Positions 1-7,587 are shown, counted from the stretch's first letter. The stretch is DNA of 11,058 nt from Phoronis ovalis (GCA_028565635.1 JAOXYB010056789.1:1-11058), one strand, 5' to 3'. A program made the numbers and translations. Notes: generated by a model not told the origin, from the letters alone.

Positions 1-44
1 CAGTTCGATAACAGTTCGATAACAGTTCGATAGCAGTTCGATAG
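1..44. repeat. 11-bp tandem repeat, four copies
   Basis: Four back-to-back copies of cagttcgata followed by a or g (1-11, 12-22, 23-33, 34-44). The first two end in a and the last two in g. The array begins at the window edge, so it may extend further to the left. The following 100 bases contain looser repeats of aactgct and cagtt-like words. This is a minisatellite with no visible coding role. Confidence 0.9.
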
Positions 45-344
45 CTATAAGGCCGAAATATGTAAATTAGTTTTAGCAGCTAACTGCTGTGAACTTCTAC
101 GATGACAGTTGCCAGAACTGCTACCTAACTGCTAACTAACATAGCTCGGCTAATTACAATATACATATATAATTTAAAATCTTGGCACTTGCAGTCCTGA
201 ATAAAACCCTTATGAGGCTTTAAAAAAAACAATGTTAAGAATGGCTCGCTGCTGTCACAACATAAATGCAATTGGAAAGTAGAAAATGTACCAAACTGAC
301 GTTTTAAGTAGGTAAGGGAATAGTGAGTGACAACAACTACTTAC

Positions 345-414
345 CATCATTTTCTCTGTTGTGTTGCGGAATGTCGGGTTCCGTCATAGTTGTTTTCCTC
401 ATCATTTCCTGCAT
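345..414 (-). pseudogene. Mini-exon copy 1 of the array (frameshifted)
   Basis: A 70-nt exon-like block on the minus strand, bounded by a good acceptor (atgttccag) and a consensus donor (gtaagtag). Read in the phase-1 acceptor frame, the 5' half gives DAGNDEENNYDG and then hits TGA just before the donor. The 3' half matches the other copies only in a different frame, where it reads PDIPQHNREND followed by G split across the donor. Relative to copy 4 there is a net loss of two bases in the middle. It could be a decayed exon, or an alternative last exon giving a 23-residue tail. The function of the encoded segment is not recognised; it is rich in Asn, Asp, Glu and Gln. Confidence 0.5.
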
Positions 415-900
415 CTGGAACATATAAATACATAATATACCCGAGTTGGACATTTCGAAAATTTTGATACATAAGGTACCAAAATACACTGTTGTACCGG
501 GAGTAAAGGCAAAAGCATATAAGTTGTATCCTATTGTATAACTCTTAAGTATTATATCTGTGGTAAATTTACAACAAAAAAATTATGAAATCTTTTTTCT
601 GAAATATTTCCTTTTAGAGAACTTCGAGTTTTATTTATTTCCGAATCAATTAATGAATTTCAATCTGTTTCTGACTTTACTTTGCATAACAAAATGAATT
701 TGAATACGAATCTGTTTTGAATCTTACATATCTTTCTAACTTTACAATCGTCTTTGATATTGTTCTACCAGATCAACTTTTAAGATGAAAATGAACAGTA
801 TTTGTACCAATCCAAGAGGAGAGTACAATACAGAAAACACACATGCAAATGTGAAATACCTTTAAGCATAGTGATCATGACTACAAGTTACCGTACTTAC

Positions 901-976
901 CATCATGCTCTCCAGTGTTTTGTGGAATGTTAGGTTTGCATCCGCATCATAGTTCTTATCCTCATTGTTCCAGCAT
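901..976 (-). pseudogene. Mini-exon copy 2 of the array (decayed)
   Basis: A 76-nt block with the same donor as copy 1 (gtaagtac) and two possible acceptors six bases apart, starting at 976 or 982. Against copies 1 and 4 it carries indels, including a missing base after the GATGCTGGAA start. In the phase-1 frame it runs into TAA. A third frame stays open and gives WNNEDKNYDADANLTFHK, but this is not the frame conserved at the 3' end of the other copies. In the PQHNRE region it has three amino-acid changes (PQNTGE). It is the most damaged of the close copies. Confidence 0.5.
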
Positions 977-1509
977 CTGTATCTAGAACACATAAATAAC
1001 AAATCAAAAGTTTTGGTAGGGTACTTGTGAATGCTGAACCTGTTTGCACTAAAATATAGCTTATTATAAATGAAAAAAAAGAAAGCATATCCCGTTGTAA
1101 GTAACTCTCCCAAATATTATACCCTGAATCAGCAACAAAAAAAATTGAAATCTTTTTTTCAAATAATTGCCTTTTAGGGCATATTTGATTTTTGCATCTC
1201 AATATCAATCTGATTCTAAGTGTACTTTGAATCTTTGTTTATAACTTTATGTTCATCTTTTATATAGTTCCTTAGTTTGCAAAAATGTATATTTTTACAC
1301 GTCAATCTCTTCATTTTGATTATTAAAATGAACAAAGAAAGTTATTAAAGTGAATTATAAGTTTTTTTTGTATCTTGAGTCCTTAATGTTATAAATATCC
1401 CATTTTAGGTCTGTCACACACTAAATACAATTCGAGAATACAACTACAATAAGACCTGCAAAGCCATTTAAGCAGGAAAGGGCATATAATAAGTGACTAC
1501 AATACTTAC

Positions 1510-1591
1510 CATCATGCTCTCTGTTGTGTTGTGGAACATCCGCCTTTTGCCTTTGCAATGGCGTAATGGTTGTTTTCTTTGTTTCCGGCAG
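1510..1591 (-). pseudogene. Mini-exon copy 3 of the array (acceptor lost)
   Basis: An 82-nt block aligned to copies 1, 2 and 4. The donor is intact (gtaagtatt after CATGATG). The acceptor AG seen in copies 1 and 4 is changed to AC (ttccac in place of ttccag), so normal inclusion is unlikely. The 5' part in the ancestral frame reads PAGNKENNHYA, a codon shorter than copy 1 at that point, followed by an insertion. The 3' part reads DVPQHNREHDG in another frame. The third frame break and the dead acceptor argue that it is a relic. Confidence 0.5.
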
Positions 1592-2034
1592 GTGGAACAT
1601 ATAAATACATAATATACCTGGGTTGCATGCTGAAAATATGGGTGAAAAAAATGCAGAGCCTGTTAAGAATACATTACCGTATAGCACCAAAATGTATACC
1701 CTTGCTGTTGTAAATGAAAAAAAAAGAAATTATATCCTGTTGTAAATAAAATTATCTTCCAAAATAATATATCCTAGTGGTAAATTCACTTTCAAATGAT
1801 ACATGCCCTGTGGTAAATAACTGGCAAATTATGTAGCAAATTACACCCAGCAATTATTTTCAATAATATTCGCTTTGGCAAATAAGCTTCCAAAGTGTAA
1901 AAAAAAATGGAACTGAAAAAGGGGGCATTTGTATACTTTAACTGACAGTATACCCTCCCCTGGATAGTATACTATATAAACTTTTAGTTTAAATATATTC
2001 ATTTGCAATTATTTATAGTCGTACACTATATAGT

Positions 2035-2156
2035 CTAGCTGCCACAGTAAAGTTTATTGTCACCAGGATAGGGCAGTATAGTGCCATCATGCTCTCGATT
2101 GTGTTGTGGAACAGACTCTGCATTCACGTCATTGTTGTCTTCATCGTTTCCAGAAT
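2035..2156 (-). CDS. Mini-exon copy 4, open, reads through to a stop
   Basis: The only close copy that is open from end to end. After the acceptor tgtttcag it reads (phase 1) DSGNDEDNND, then VNAESVPQHNREHDG. The part aligned to the other exons is 72 nt (2085-2156), a multiple of three with phase 1 at both ends. The donor position is gc rather than gt and lacks the gtaagt context, so I infer that the exon is not spliced there. The frame continues through TILPYPGDNKLYCGS to TAG at 2035-2037, a 40-residue segment. It could be a last exon coding an acidic, Asn-rich C-terminal tail. I see no AATAAA close downstream on this strand. No family is recognised. Confidence 0.4.
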
Positions 2157-2671
2157 CTGAAACATTCATAATATACATAACACTATAACCATTTTAATAA
2201 TGTATAAACACAATGAATTACTATCAATGACCTAGGACAAAACCATTGTTGATGCATTAATTAATCACTATTCTTTTTTAAAAAATGCTATCCCCGGACT
2301 GCTACCTTCCTCCTTGGTTTTCCTTAATTGTGCATCACAGAACTGATGATAACATATTGTGCCTAGTACATTATTTCAACAACAAAAAAATATCTTATAT
2401 ATGTGCAATTTTTATAATGTATTTTACTATTTTCTTGTAAATAAAGAAATATGATTTTCAAAATGCCATTTTCTAAAAATTAGTTGATGTTATTCTCTTA
2501 CAGATGTGTGAAAAATTAATAGGATTTGCTTGCATGAAAAACATTTTATTGATTGGTATTAAGCTCTTTCTTTTGTTCTTATGTTAAAAAATATAGAAAA
2601 ATGACTATTTCACTTTTTTGAACATCACGTGTATACTAATCAAATTGCCAGTTAGATTGCATGTCATTTAC

Positions 2672-2762
2672 CATGGTTGGCAGAATTTGGCAACTTAATT
2701 TTGATTTGTCTGATGATCTGGTGAGATAGCAGAATTGCCAGCTTCAGCATCATTCATCCAAT
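2672..2762 (-). CDS. Mini-exon copy 5, diverged member of the array
   Basis: A 91-nt exon-like block with a good acceptor (caatattttacag) and a donor-like gtaaatga. In phase 1 it reads DWMNDAEAGNSAISPDHQ, then TNQN and TAA at 2695-2697, before the donor. The position fits the array period (606 bp from copy 4). The start (GAT, Ala, Gly, Asn) and the ATG-G-GTAA end resemble the other copies, though identity is low. It could be an alternative terminal exon coding a 22-residue tail, or a relic. Membership of the array is inferred from spacing plus partial similarity. Confidence 0.35.
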
Positions 2763-3001
2763 CTGTAAAATATTGATTACATTAATATATAACTAATCCA
2801 ATATTCTTATAAGTAAAGGCTATTACCAATAACTTAGACGCATATATAAATGTATAGCCTTTCATCATCTTTATTATCATCAGGTTTTCAATCCGACATA
2901 ACAATAATTATTATTGGTCATGAAAAACAAGTATCTTGACTTGTGAGTTTGTGAATGGAAAATATGTTTTATGAAAACATCACACAAGTAATGTACAGGG
3001 A

Positions 3002-3206
3002 TGCGTATCGATAAGCCAACATCTCATTAGTCCGACACCTCATTAAAATTAGACCGACGTCTCATTAGTGCGACATCCCATTAGTCTGACATCCTGTTAG
3101 TCCGACAGATAATTTTTTACCGTCTGCCATCTCATCAACTATTGCTGTAACATTTATGTCCAAAACGGGGTCCAAAGCAAGATCCTCTGGTGGATTTCTA
3201 AGCTAT
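3002..3206 (+). repeat. Left terminal inverted repeat
   Basis: Pairs with 4546-4744. By my alignment about 16 mismatches fall in 199 aligned positions (about 92% identity). The inner 80 bases, from gctgtaacatttatgtcc to ggatttctaa, are almost perfect. Order from the end: a 19-nt tip containing ATCGAT, five 16-bp iterons, then a unique inner part. Similarity stops abruptly after ctat. Confidence 0.9.
3021..3106 (+). repeat. Five 16-bp iterons in the left inverted repeat
   Basis: Units at 3021-3036, 3037-3058 (with a 6-bp insertion), 3059-3074, 3075-3090 and 3091-3106. The consensus is at(c/t)(t/c)cattagtccgac. Regularly repeated subterminal motifs of this kind often serve as transposase binding sites in cut-and-paste elements; that role is inference here. 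Confidence 0.85.
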
Positions 3207-4081
3207 ACTTTTCGTGAGACAAAAACGAGGTTTTTATTTTCCGATGTATTCTGTCATTGTCCACAAAAGTACATCAGTTTTGCCTGTAATACTGTTTTTA
3301 ATGCATTTTTGAAAGTTATATGTCCTAATATCAATGTCTCAGTTATTTATATCAACAATCACGCAAAAAAATAGAAAACAGGTTTCTTTTTTAAGTTTAA
3401 CATATCTATTTTCGTTGGAAAAACTTTAAAATATGCAAAAGTATTTTAGAAATTAAGGCTTAAAAAAGCTGAAACACGTGTATTCCGCTAAATCGGCAAA
3501 AGTTTCTCACGTCTATGTCTATTTCGTTTTTGAAACAAATTTGCATTTCATTCTTATTCACGGATTGTTTAAGATGACGAAATAATCATAGTAACAATAT
3601 GTGCCAAATATTACTCTTCAGGTTAAATATCCATGGTACAAATATAAATCTTTGATTACCTTTATGATAAATAACTCGAGCTAAAATCTCGCTTTCATAG
3701 TTTATAATTGTCAACGTAATTTTCTCGCAATATGTCGGTGTCAGGCTGCTAGATATATAGCAATTTAAAAAAAATGTCAAATATCTAAGTAAACATAAAC
3801 GTGCAGCGATCAAACCAAATGGTGCTTGAGATACTTGGCGCGTACTTGATCTAATTAGCATAATCTCGGGTATGAAGCTGCTTACAAAAAAATGATACAT
3901 ATCTATATTTATTTTAAATAAAGAGTATTTTATATTCCTAGAGTTGTGTCATACCTTAAACTGGCGGTAATTTTTGGTGATGACTTCAGAAAATGCCAAT
4001 GACACTTGTGACATAACAATTTTCTCCGGGGAGGGACTAAAAAAGAATGATAATAAAGAGGTGTGAAAATGGCTTTAACCA

Positions 4082-4213
4082 AGACCTATGCCAAAATGTG
4101 TATCCTATCCAAGAATTAAAGTTTTCGACAAGGAAAAACTCTAATGAAGACCTAAGTCGAAGACTTACACCACACCACGAATTAAAGCTTAAGCGAGACT
4201 AGAAAACTAGACT
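4082..4213 (+). repeat. Diverged 66-bp tandem duplication inside the element
   Basis: Two units at 4082-4147 and 4148-4213 share agaccta at the start and caagaattaaag / cgaattaaag in the middle at the same offset, with lower similarity between. A fragment of a third start (agacc) follows at 4219. This is an internal minisatellite-like feature of the mobile element; no coding role is seen. Confidence 0.6.
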
Positions 4214-4545
4214 AAGCAAGACCAGGGTTAAAATTAAAACCATAAACTGTTTGGTCAAAATTGCTGTAGCACAGGTAGTAAAAATTGATGGTAAGATGCT
4301 CGTTATATTTACCAGTTCTAAGCAGATGGTGGAGTTTTTCCGATTTTTTATAGAACGGACATAATACGTTTTAATCTGTGAGATTGTAGAAAAGGCGTAG
4401 TTTTTTTGTAATTAAAAATACAAAATATAAAACATTTATAGCCCCAATGTTAAAAGATCAACGATGAACATGTTGTTATGCAGCGACTGAACAGAGGAAA
4501 GTTGGAGTTGAGATCCGAGGTTAAGATGCGAAATGTTTCTTCGGA

Positions 4546-4744
4546 ATAGTTTAGAAATCCACCAGAGGATCTTGCTTTGGACCCCGTTTTGGACATAAAT
4601 GTTACAGCAGTAGTTGACGAGATGGAAGACGCAAAAAAATTAGCTGTCGGACTAACAGGATGTCGGACTAATGAGATGTCGGACTAACGAGATATCGGAC
4701 TAATGAGGTGTCGGACTAATGGGATGTCGGCTTATCGATACGCA
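4546..4744 (-). repeat. Right terminal inverted repeat
   Basis: Reverse complement of 3002-3206, with the same order of tip, five iterons and inner unique part. It lacks the 6-bp insertion (aaatta) seen in the second left iteron, so its iterons are all exactly 16 bp. Its iterons are also closer to one consensus than those on the left. Confidence 0.9.
4646..4725 (-). repeat. Five 16-bp iterons in the right inverted repeat
   Basis: Units at 4646-4661, 4662-4677, 4678-4693, 4694-4709 and 4710-4725, each gtcggactaa followed by a six-base variable end on the plus strand. They mirror the left set in order: the innermost unit is identical on both sides (atcctgttagtccgac), which shows that the whole block was copied or kept as a palindrome. 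Confidence 0.9.
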
Positions 4745-5255
4745 CCTCATTGTTGTTAAGGGACTCAACGGCGCTCATCTGGTTTAAAAGAAGTTCAACC
4801 AAAGGAAGAAAATAGACATGAATGATAACGGATGGCAATGACGGCGGCTGGCAAGATGACAATTAAAGAGTCAAACTCACGCTTCATTATATAGTAATAG
4901 TAGTACTAGCACCTCCACTCTTGCTTGTCTTGATGGCAATGATGGTGGCTGACAAGATGGCAAATTGGCCAATGTCTGATAGACAATGACACATAGACTA
5001 TGATTGTGAATGAAGATAGGTAGCAAGAAAAGGGACGATAGATGACGGCTATCAAAACAAGTTGACCAAAGGAGGATTATAAATGGCGATACATGTAGGT
5101 ACAGGCCGGCAAAGGTTAGGAATCGAAGTGGGGACCTACTAAAAATTAGACATCGTATTTTCCTGCCTGGTTTTAAATTTTGTAGCAGATATATACATTG
5201 TTTTTTATGTACATTTGATGAACAAGCCAACTATTACACGATTTTATATAAAAGG
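4745..5255. other. Unassigned spacer with a 33-bp repeated motif
   Basis: The motif gatggcaatgacggcggc... at 4831-4863 recurs as gatggcaatgatggtggc... at 4932-4965, 101 bp later with about five differences. A weaker third relative lies near 5045 (gatgacggctatcaaaac), and both outer copies have accaaagga nearby. The minus strand has an open frame over 4877-5230 (117 codons) whose translation is Leu/Ser/Pro-rich and not protein-like to my eye. It ends next to a donor-like gtgagt at 4871-4876. I do not call a gene here. Confidence 0.45.
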
Positions 5256-5314
5256 CTAATACTGATAGTTCTGGTAAAGAAAATAGGATACTTGACAGTT
5301 AAAAATTGATCTAG

Positions 5315-5541
5315 TTAAAAGCTTGACCTTTCTCTCGGGGGTAACTCGGAACATGGAACTTTTGACCATCCTTTCAATTGTAATAAATGGACAACAATAG
5401 CGTACTTGTATAACAGGGTCATTATATAGTACAAACATGTGCATATAAAACTATGACAAAGAACGGTCGGCGACCGGTAAACGGTATTGTCGAACACAAC
5501 GTCTCTTCTGTAATGCAGTTTAATTTGGTCACTCAAACGCA
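5315..5541 (-). CDS. Possible terminal exon, unassigned
   Basis: A minus-strand frame open for 75 codons after an AG at 5542-5543 (attcag). It begins in phase 1 with RLSDQIKLHYRRDVVFDN, passes a hydrophobic stretch (FICTCLYYIMTLLYKYAIVV) that could span a membrane, and ends in a basic tail with SELPPRERSSF and a stop at 5315. The entry phase matches the donor at 6315 of the exon upstream on this strand, which would give a membrane-anchored C-terminus. Against this, the acceptor has a poor pyrimidine tract and the neighbouring frame (5256-5444) is open too. No family is recognised. Confidence 0.15.
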
Positions 5542-5885
5542 CTGAATTTCCACTTTATAATGTAAAGAAAATATTGGTATTGTTGACTTTGTCCTCTTAA
5601 TTTATTCATTTTGTAAAATGCCATGGTTCCAATAAGCATACGAAAATGTCGCTTAACTGTTTTATGCGAAGAAACATACAAATAGTCTTTTAATACATTA
5701 AAGAACAGAATGATTCTGCATGAAATCTTATTATTAAAGCAATAACCGAAGCAATAAAGTCTTTGTTGACTTTAAAATTCGTATAAGATTGGAGTAATTG
5801 TAGTATGTTTACCTACACACGTCATAACCGGTTCAAATAACAGCGTGTTGTAGTTATACAATTGCTTTTTAAAATAAATTTACAA

Positions 5886-5916
5886 TATAATTCTTTAGTT
5901 CGTACCCTAATCAGGA
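5886..5916 (+). promoter_or_regulatory. Candidate core promoter of the signal-peptide gene
   Basis: TATAAT at 5886-5891 is followed 25 bp later by an initiator-like tcagga at 5911. The base composition rises at the same point, from very AT-rich DNA to a mixed leader. A palindromic aaccggtt lies upstream at 5827-5834, next to cacgtca. From 5912 to the ATG at 5995 there is no upstream ATG. Spacing and composition suit an animal promoter, but such motifs are common in AT-rich DNA. Confidence 0.3.
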
Positions 5917-5959
5917 TCTGCCGAGTTGTTTAGGGTCGAGCGTTCTGAAAGTGTAACCC

Positions 5960-5979
5960 TTCTGTCAACTCTGACAGAA
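5960..5979 (+). promoter_or_regulatory. Perfect 7-bp hairpin in the 5' leader
   Basis: TTCTGTC, a six-base loop (aactct), then GACAGAA form an uninterrupted stem that ends 15 bases before the ATG at 5995. In the mRNA it could influence scanning; in DNA it could be a dyad binding site. It may also be chance. Confidence 0.45.
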
Positions 5980-5994
5980 ACCAACCGGACTGTT

Positions 5995-6067
5995 ATGGTC
6001 AGTTTATCAACTATGCCTTTGGCGGTACTGGTGTTGTTGGTGGTGTCCAGCGAAGTCGTATTCGGAC
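5995..6067 (+). CDS. First coding exon: signal peptide of a secreted protein
   Basis: ATG at 5995 sits in a good Kozak context (G at -3 and at +4) and is the first ATG of the leader. The exon codes 24 residues with a classic signal peptide: a short N-region (MVSLSTMP), a hydrophobic core (LAVLVLLVV), and a small-residue end (SSEVVFG) with Val at -3 and Gly at -1 for cleavage. After one base of the next codon comes a consensus donor, gtgagt, so the intron is phase 1, the usual phase between a signal peptide and the mature part. The frame is open upstream to 5926, but without an ATG. Downstream acceptors that keep phase 1 lie at 6361, 7353, 7786 and 7997, so the mature protein is not settled by sequence alone. 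Confidence 0.6.
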
Positions 6068-6301
6068 GTGAGTTCCATATTTTTTTTTATCAAAAGCTTT
6101 ATATTTTTTTACCAATTTTTTCTGGTATTATTTCTGCACAATTTTGATATTCCGATAGAAATATCAAAAACAAATTAAATGTAATGAAATAAAGCGACTT
6201 ATGCAGAGAAAACAATACTTTACGAAAACAAAATTGCGTAAGTAGCATATTGTGTATGAATTTGTTCAAACTAAAATCTTGTAATCATCTTCAGTCATAT
6301 T

Positions 6302-6434
6302 TTATCTAGACTCACATCTTAATTCGTAATCGTCAACAACGTCTTGACATTTAAATGCAGCAATAAATTTGACATTCTCTGGGACAATATACTTTAGATA
6401 TGCTCCACGCTCAAGGGTATACTTGTTGCCGATT
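6302..6434 (-). CDS. Candidate exon inside the plus-strand intron
   Basis: Minus-strand block with a good acceptor (ctaacttgcatactcag). It enters in phase 2 and reads IGNKYTLERGAYLKYIVPEN, then VKFIAAFKCQDVVDDYELR. There it meets a consensus donor gtgagt (6310-6315; exon 6316-6434, 119 nt, leaving in phase 1). If unspliced, it continues CESR and stops at 6302. The translation looks like a piece of a folded domain (alternating hydrophobic strands, paired cysteines CQDVVDDYELRC), but I cannot name it. Upstream on this strand the exon at 7521-7587 leaves in the right phase. Downstream phase-1 acceptors exist at 5541 and in the mini-exon array. The plus strand of the same block is also open for 40 codons after an acceptor at 6361, so the strand is not certain. 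Confidence 0.35.
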
Positions 6435-7520
6435 CTGAGTATGCAAGTTAGCATGAAAAAATGTGTTGTGTTAAGGTCCGTTTGAGTATGATAAAAAGTC
6501 TACATTTACCCGCTACAGCTATAAAAAGGGGTAGTAAAAAAGATTAATTCTTGTATAAAGAAGGTCCTAGATTTCATTTTTCGTTCTCTCGCCGTATTTT
6601 TAGATATCGTATAATATGAGATGTAGCAATTAAAAGGAGTATGCATTTCAAAGAAACTGGTATTAAGAAGGGATGGAGTTGAAAAAAATATATAAAAAAG
6701 GGTCAGAATTTTATACATTTTGTGTAAAAACAGCAGTAGCTTAGAAGAGCAGAAGAGCACGCCCGAGTCAAAAATATTGCAATCGTACACCCTGGGCTTA
6801 TATTTAACCGGGTATATAATTCATCGAAAGAAGGAATACTGCTGGAGCCGATATAGTTTGATCGAAATAGTGTAATTCAGCATTCTCATTTACTTAATTA
6901 CGATTAGATGGTGCCAGAAATATCGTCTGGGATGTGTGTTCTTTTACTTGATTTGTCGTAATATAGTAAATATCAGATATTTGCTGTAACCCGTAAAAAG
7001 AGTCATTTTCCGATAAATCGCCCAGGGCGTAATTATTGAAAATTCCAGTACATACAACTTCATTTTGCAAAAAATTAGCAATGAAACCGGATAAACCTGA
7101 ACGTATTATTCACGTTTTTTCACTCGTGCACAAGTCGCTAAATTGTTTTTTAAATACACATTTGTTGTACATAATAGAAACCCCGTAATTTGCAAACGGG
7201 AAAAAAATTGTTATTCCATTTCTATTTTACTTGAATTTCTAGTAGTTCGTCCATCTAAGCCGCCAAAAAGGCGACTGTAAATATACTTTAGTGTGCCATA
7301 ATGATATGTGTTACTGTAAAAGTAACATAACCAGCCTGTCTAAAACTATTTCAGGTTCTAGCATGCATGTTGGATAAATAATAAAGTTGTAGACCGGTTG
7401 CGGACATATCTACCTATTTATATTCTAAACCTTGATAGCTGAACTTTACTCAGCTTTTTACAGTATAACTTACGATCTTTATTTTTAGTAAGCTAATATT
7501 GAAGAAATACACTTACTTAC
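6435..7520. other. AT-rich intron-like stretch, no gene called
   Basis: On the plus strand this would be part of the long intron after 6067. It holds a good TATA-like ctataaaaagg at 6519-6529 with no convincing start behind it, and a minus-strand frame at 6506-6790 that is mostly Phe/Leu/Thr and likely chance. A compact minus-strand block near 7235-7283 has a good acceptor (aaagtatatttacag) and reads RLFGGLDGRTTRNS, but its phase fits no neighbour. A phase-1 plus acceptor at 7353 gives only SSMHVG before a stop. Confidence 0.4.
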
Positions 7521-7587
7521 TTATGGCTTCGGCAAATATTATCATTACTGGTGTCATGACTATTTTTAACGGCTTGTGTCAAACACG
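7521..7587 (-). CDS. Candidate small exon, phase 1 to 2
   Basis: A 67-nt minus-strand block with a strong donor (gtaagtaagt) and an acceptor-like cgtatcctag. In the only fully open frame it reads CLTQAVKNSHDTSNDNICRS and H, with two bases left over. It would join the phase-2 acceptor at 6434 and create a Lys codon at the junction. Twenty-one codons without a stop is weak evidence alone; the exact donor and the matching phase raise it. No function is recognised. Confidence 0.2.

Larger units (their letters stand above)
240..2790 (-). repeat. Tandem array of five exon-plus-intron units
   Basis: Five copies of a mini-exon with flanking intron sequence are arranged head to tail on the minus strand. 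Exon 5' ends lie at 2762, 2156, 1591, 976 and 414, giving spacings of 606, 565, 615 and 562 bp. Similarity is not limited to the exons. Copies 1 and 3 share intron words such as catataaatacataatata just outside the acceptor, and copies 1 to 3 share runs like tatcc(t/c)(g/a)ttgta and gaaatctttttt further out. The downstream flanks of copies 1 and 3 also align (gtcacacactaaatacaatt and its relative near 260). Copy 5 is the most diverged. This is what repeated unequal exchange of an exon-containing segment would leave. Unit edges are approximate. Confidence 0.75.
3002..4744. mobile_element. Non-autonomous foldback-type transposable element
   Basis: A 1743-bp segment that starts and ends with the same sequence in opposite orientation (tgcgtatcgataagcc and its complement). 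The inverted repeats are 205 bp on the left and 199 bp on the right. The difference is a 6-bp insertion in the left copy. Outside the repeats the flanks do not match, and I find no target-site duplication next to either end. The interior is AT-rich with no frame that looks like a transposase. The longest is a 104-codon minus-strand frame (3586-3900, starting with ATG), which resembles nothing I recognise and is near the length chance would give. Long inverted repeats carrying inner tandem repeats are typical of foldback elements and some large MITEs; the superfamily is unclear. Confidence 0.85.

Noticed and set aside
862-1208. Two overlapping minus-strand frames (83 and 92 codons) across mini-exon copy 2
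   Set aside because: They run through the donor and acceptor of the exon copy into AT-rich intron and start in low-complexity Phe/Ser/Lys sequence. The exon copy explains the conserved part.
2300-2345. Possible minus-strand mini-exon reading FCDAQLRKTKEEG
   Set aside because: The acceptor lacks a pyrimidine tract, the donor is poor, and it breaks the spacing of the exon array. Too short to support.
3156-3374. Plus-strand 72-codon frame
   Set aside because: It starts inside the left inverted repeat of the mobile element and continues into unrelated interior. The mirrored repeat on the right gives no matching protein, so it is taken as chance.
4877-5230. Minus-strand 117-codon frame
   Set aside because: Long, but the translation is Leu/Ser/Pro-rich without domain-like pattern, has no clear signal peptide, and covers the 33-bp repeat. 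It could hide a short exon ending at 4877, but I cannot support a gene.
5256-5444. Second open minus frame overlapping 5315-5541
   Set aside because: No acceptor fits its frame and a stop lies just upstream. It competes with the neighbouring frame, and neither is well supported.
5453-5548. Plus-strand 31-codon frame with a TATAAA upstream (ATG near 5453)
   Set aside because: Short, with no signal peptide or family likeness and no polyadenylation signal close by. The TATA match is weak evidence in AT-rich DNA.
6506-6790. Minus-strand 94-codon frame
   Set aside because: Dominated by Phe, Leu, Thr and Ser from T-rich DNA. No motif, no splice support, and the length is expected by chance.
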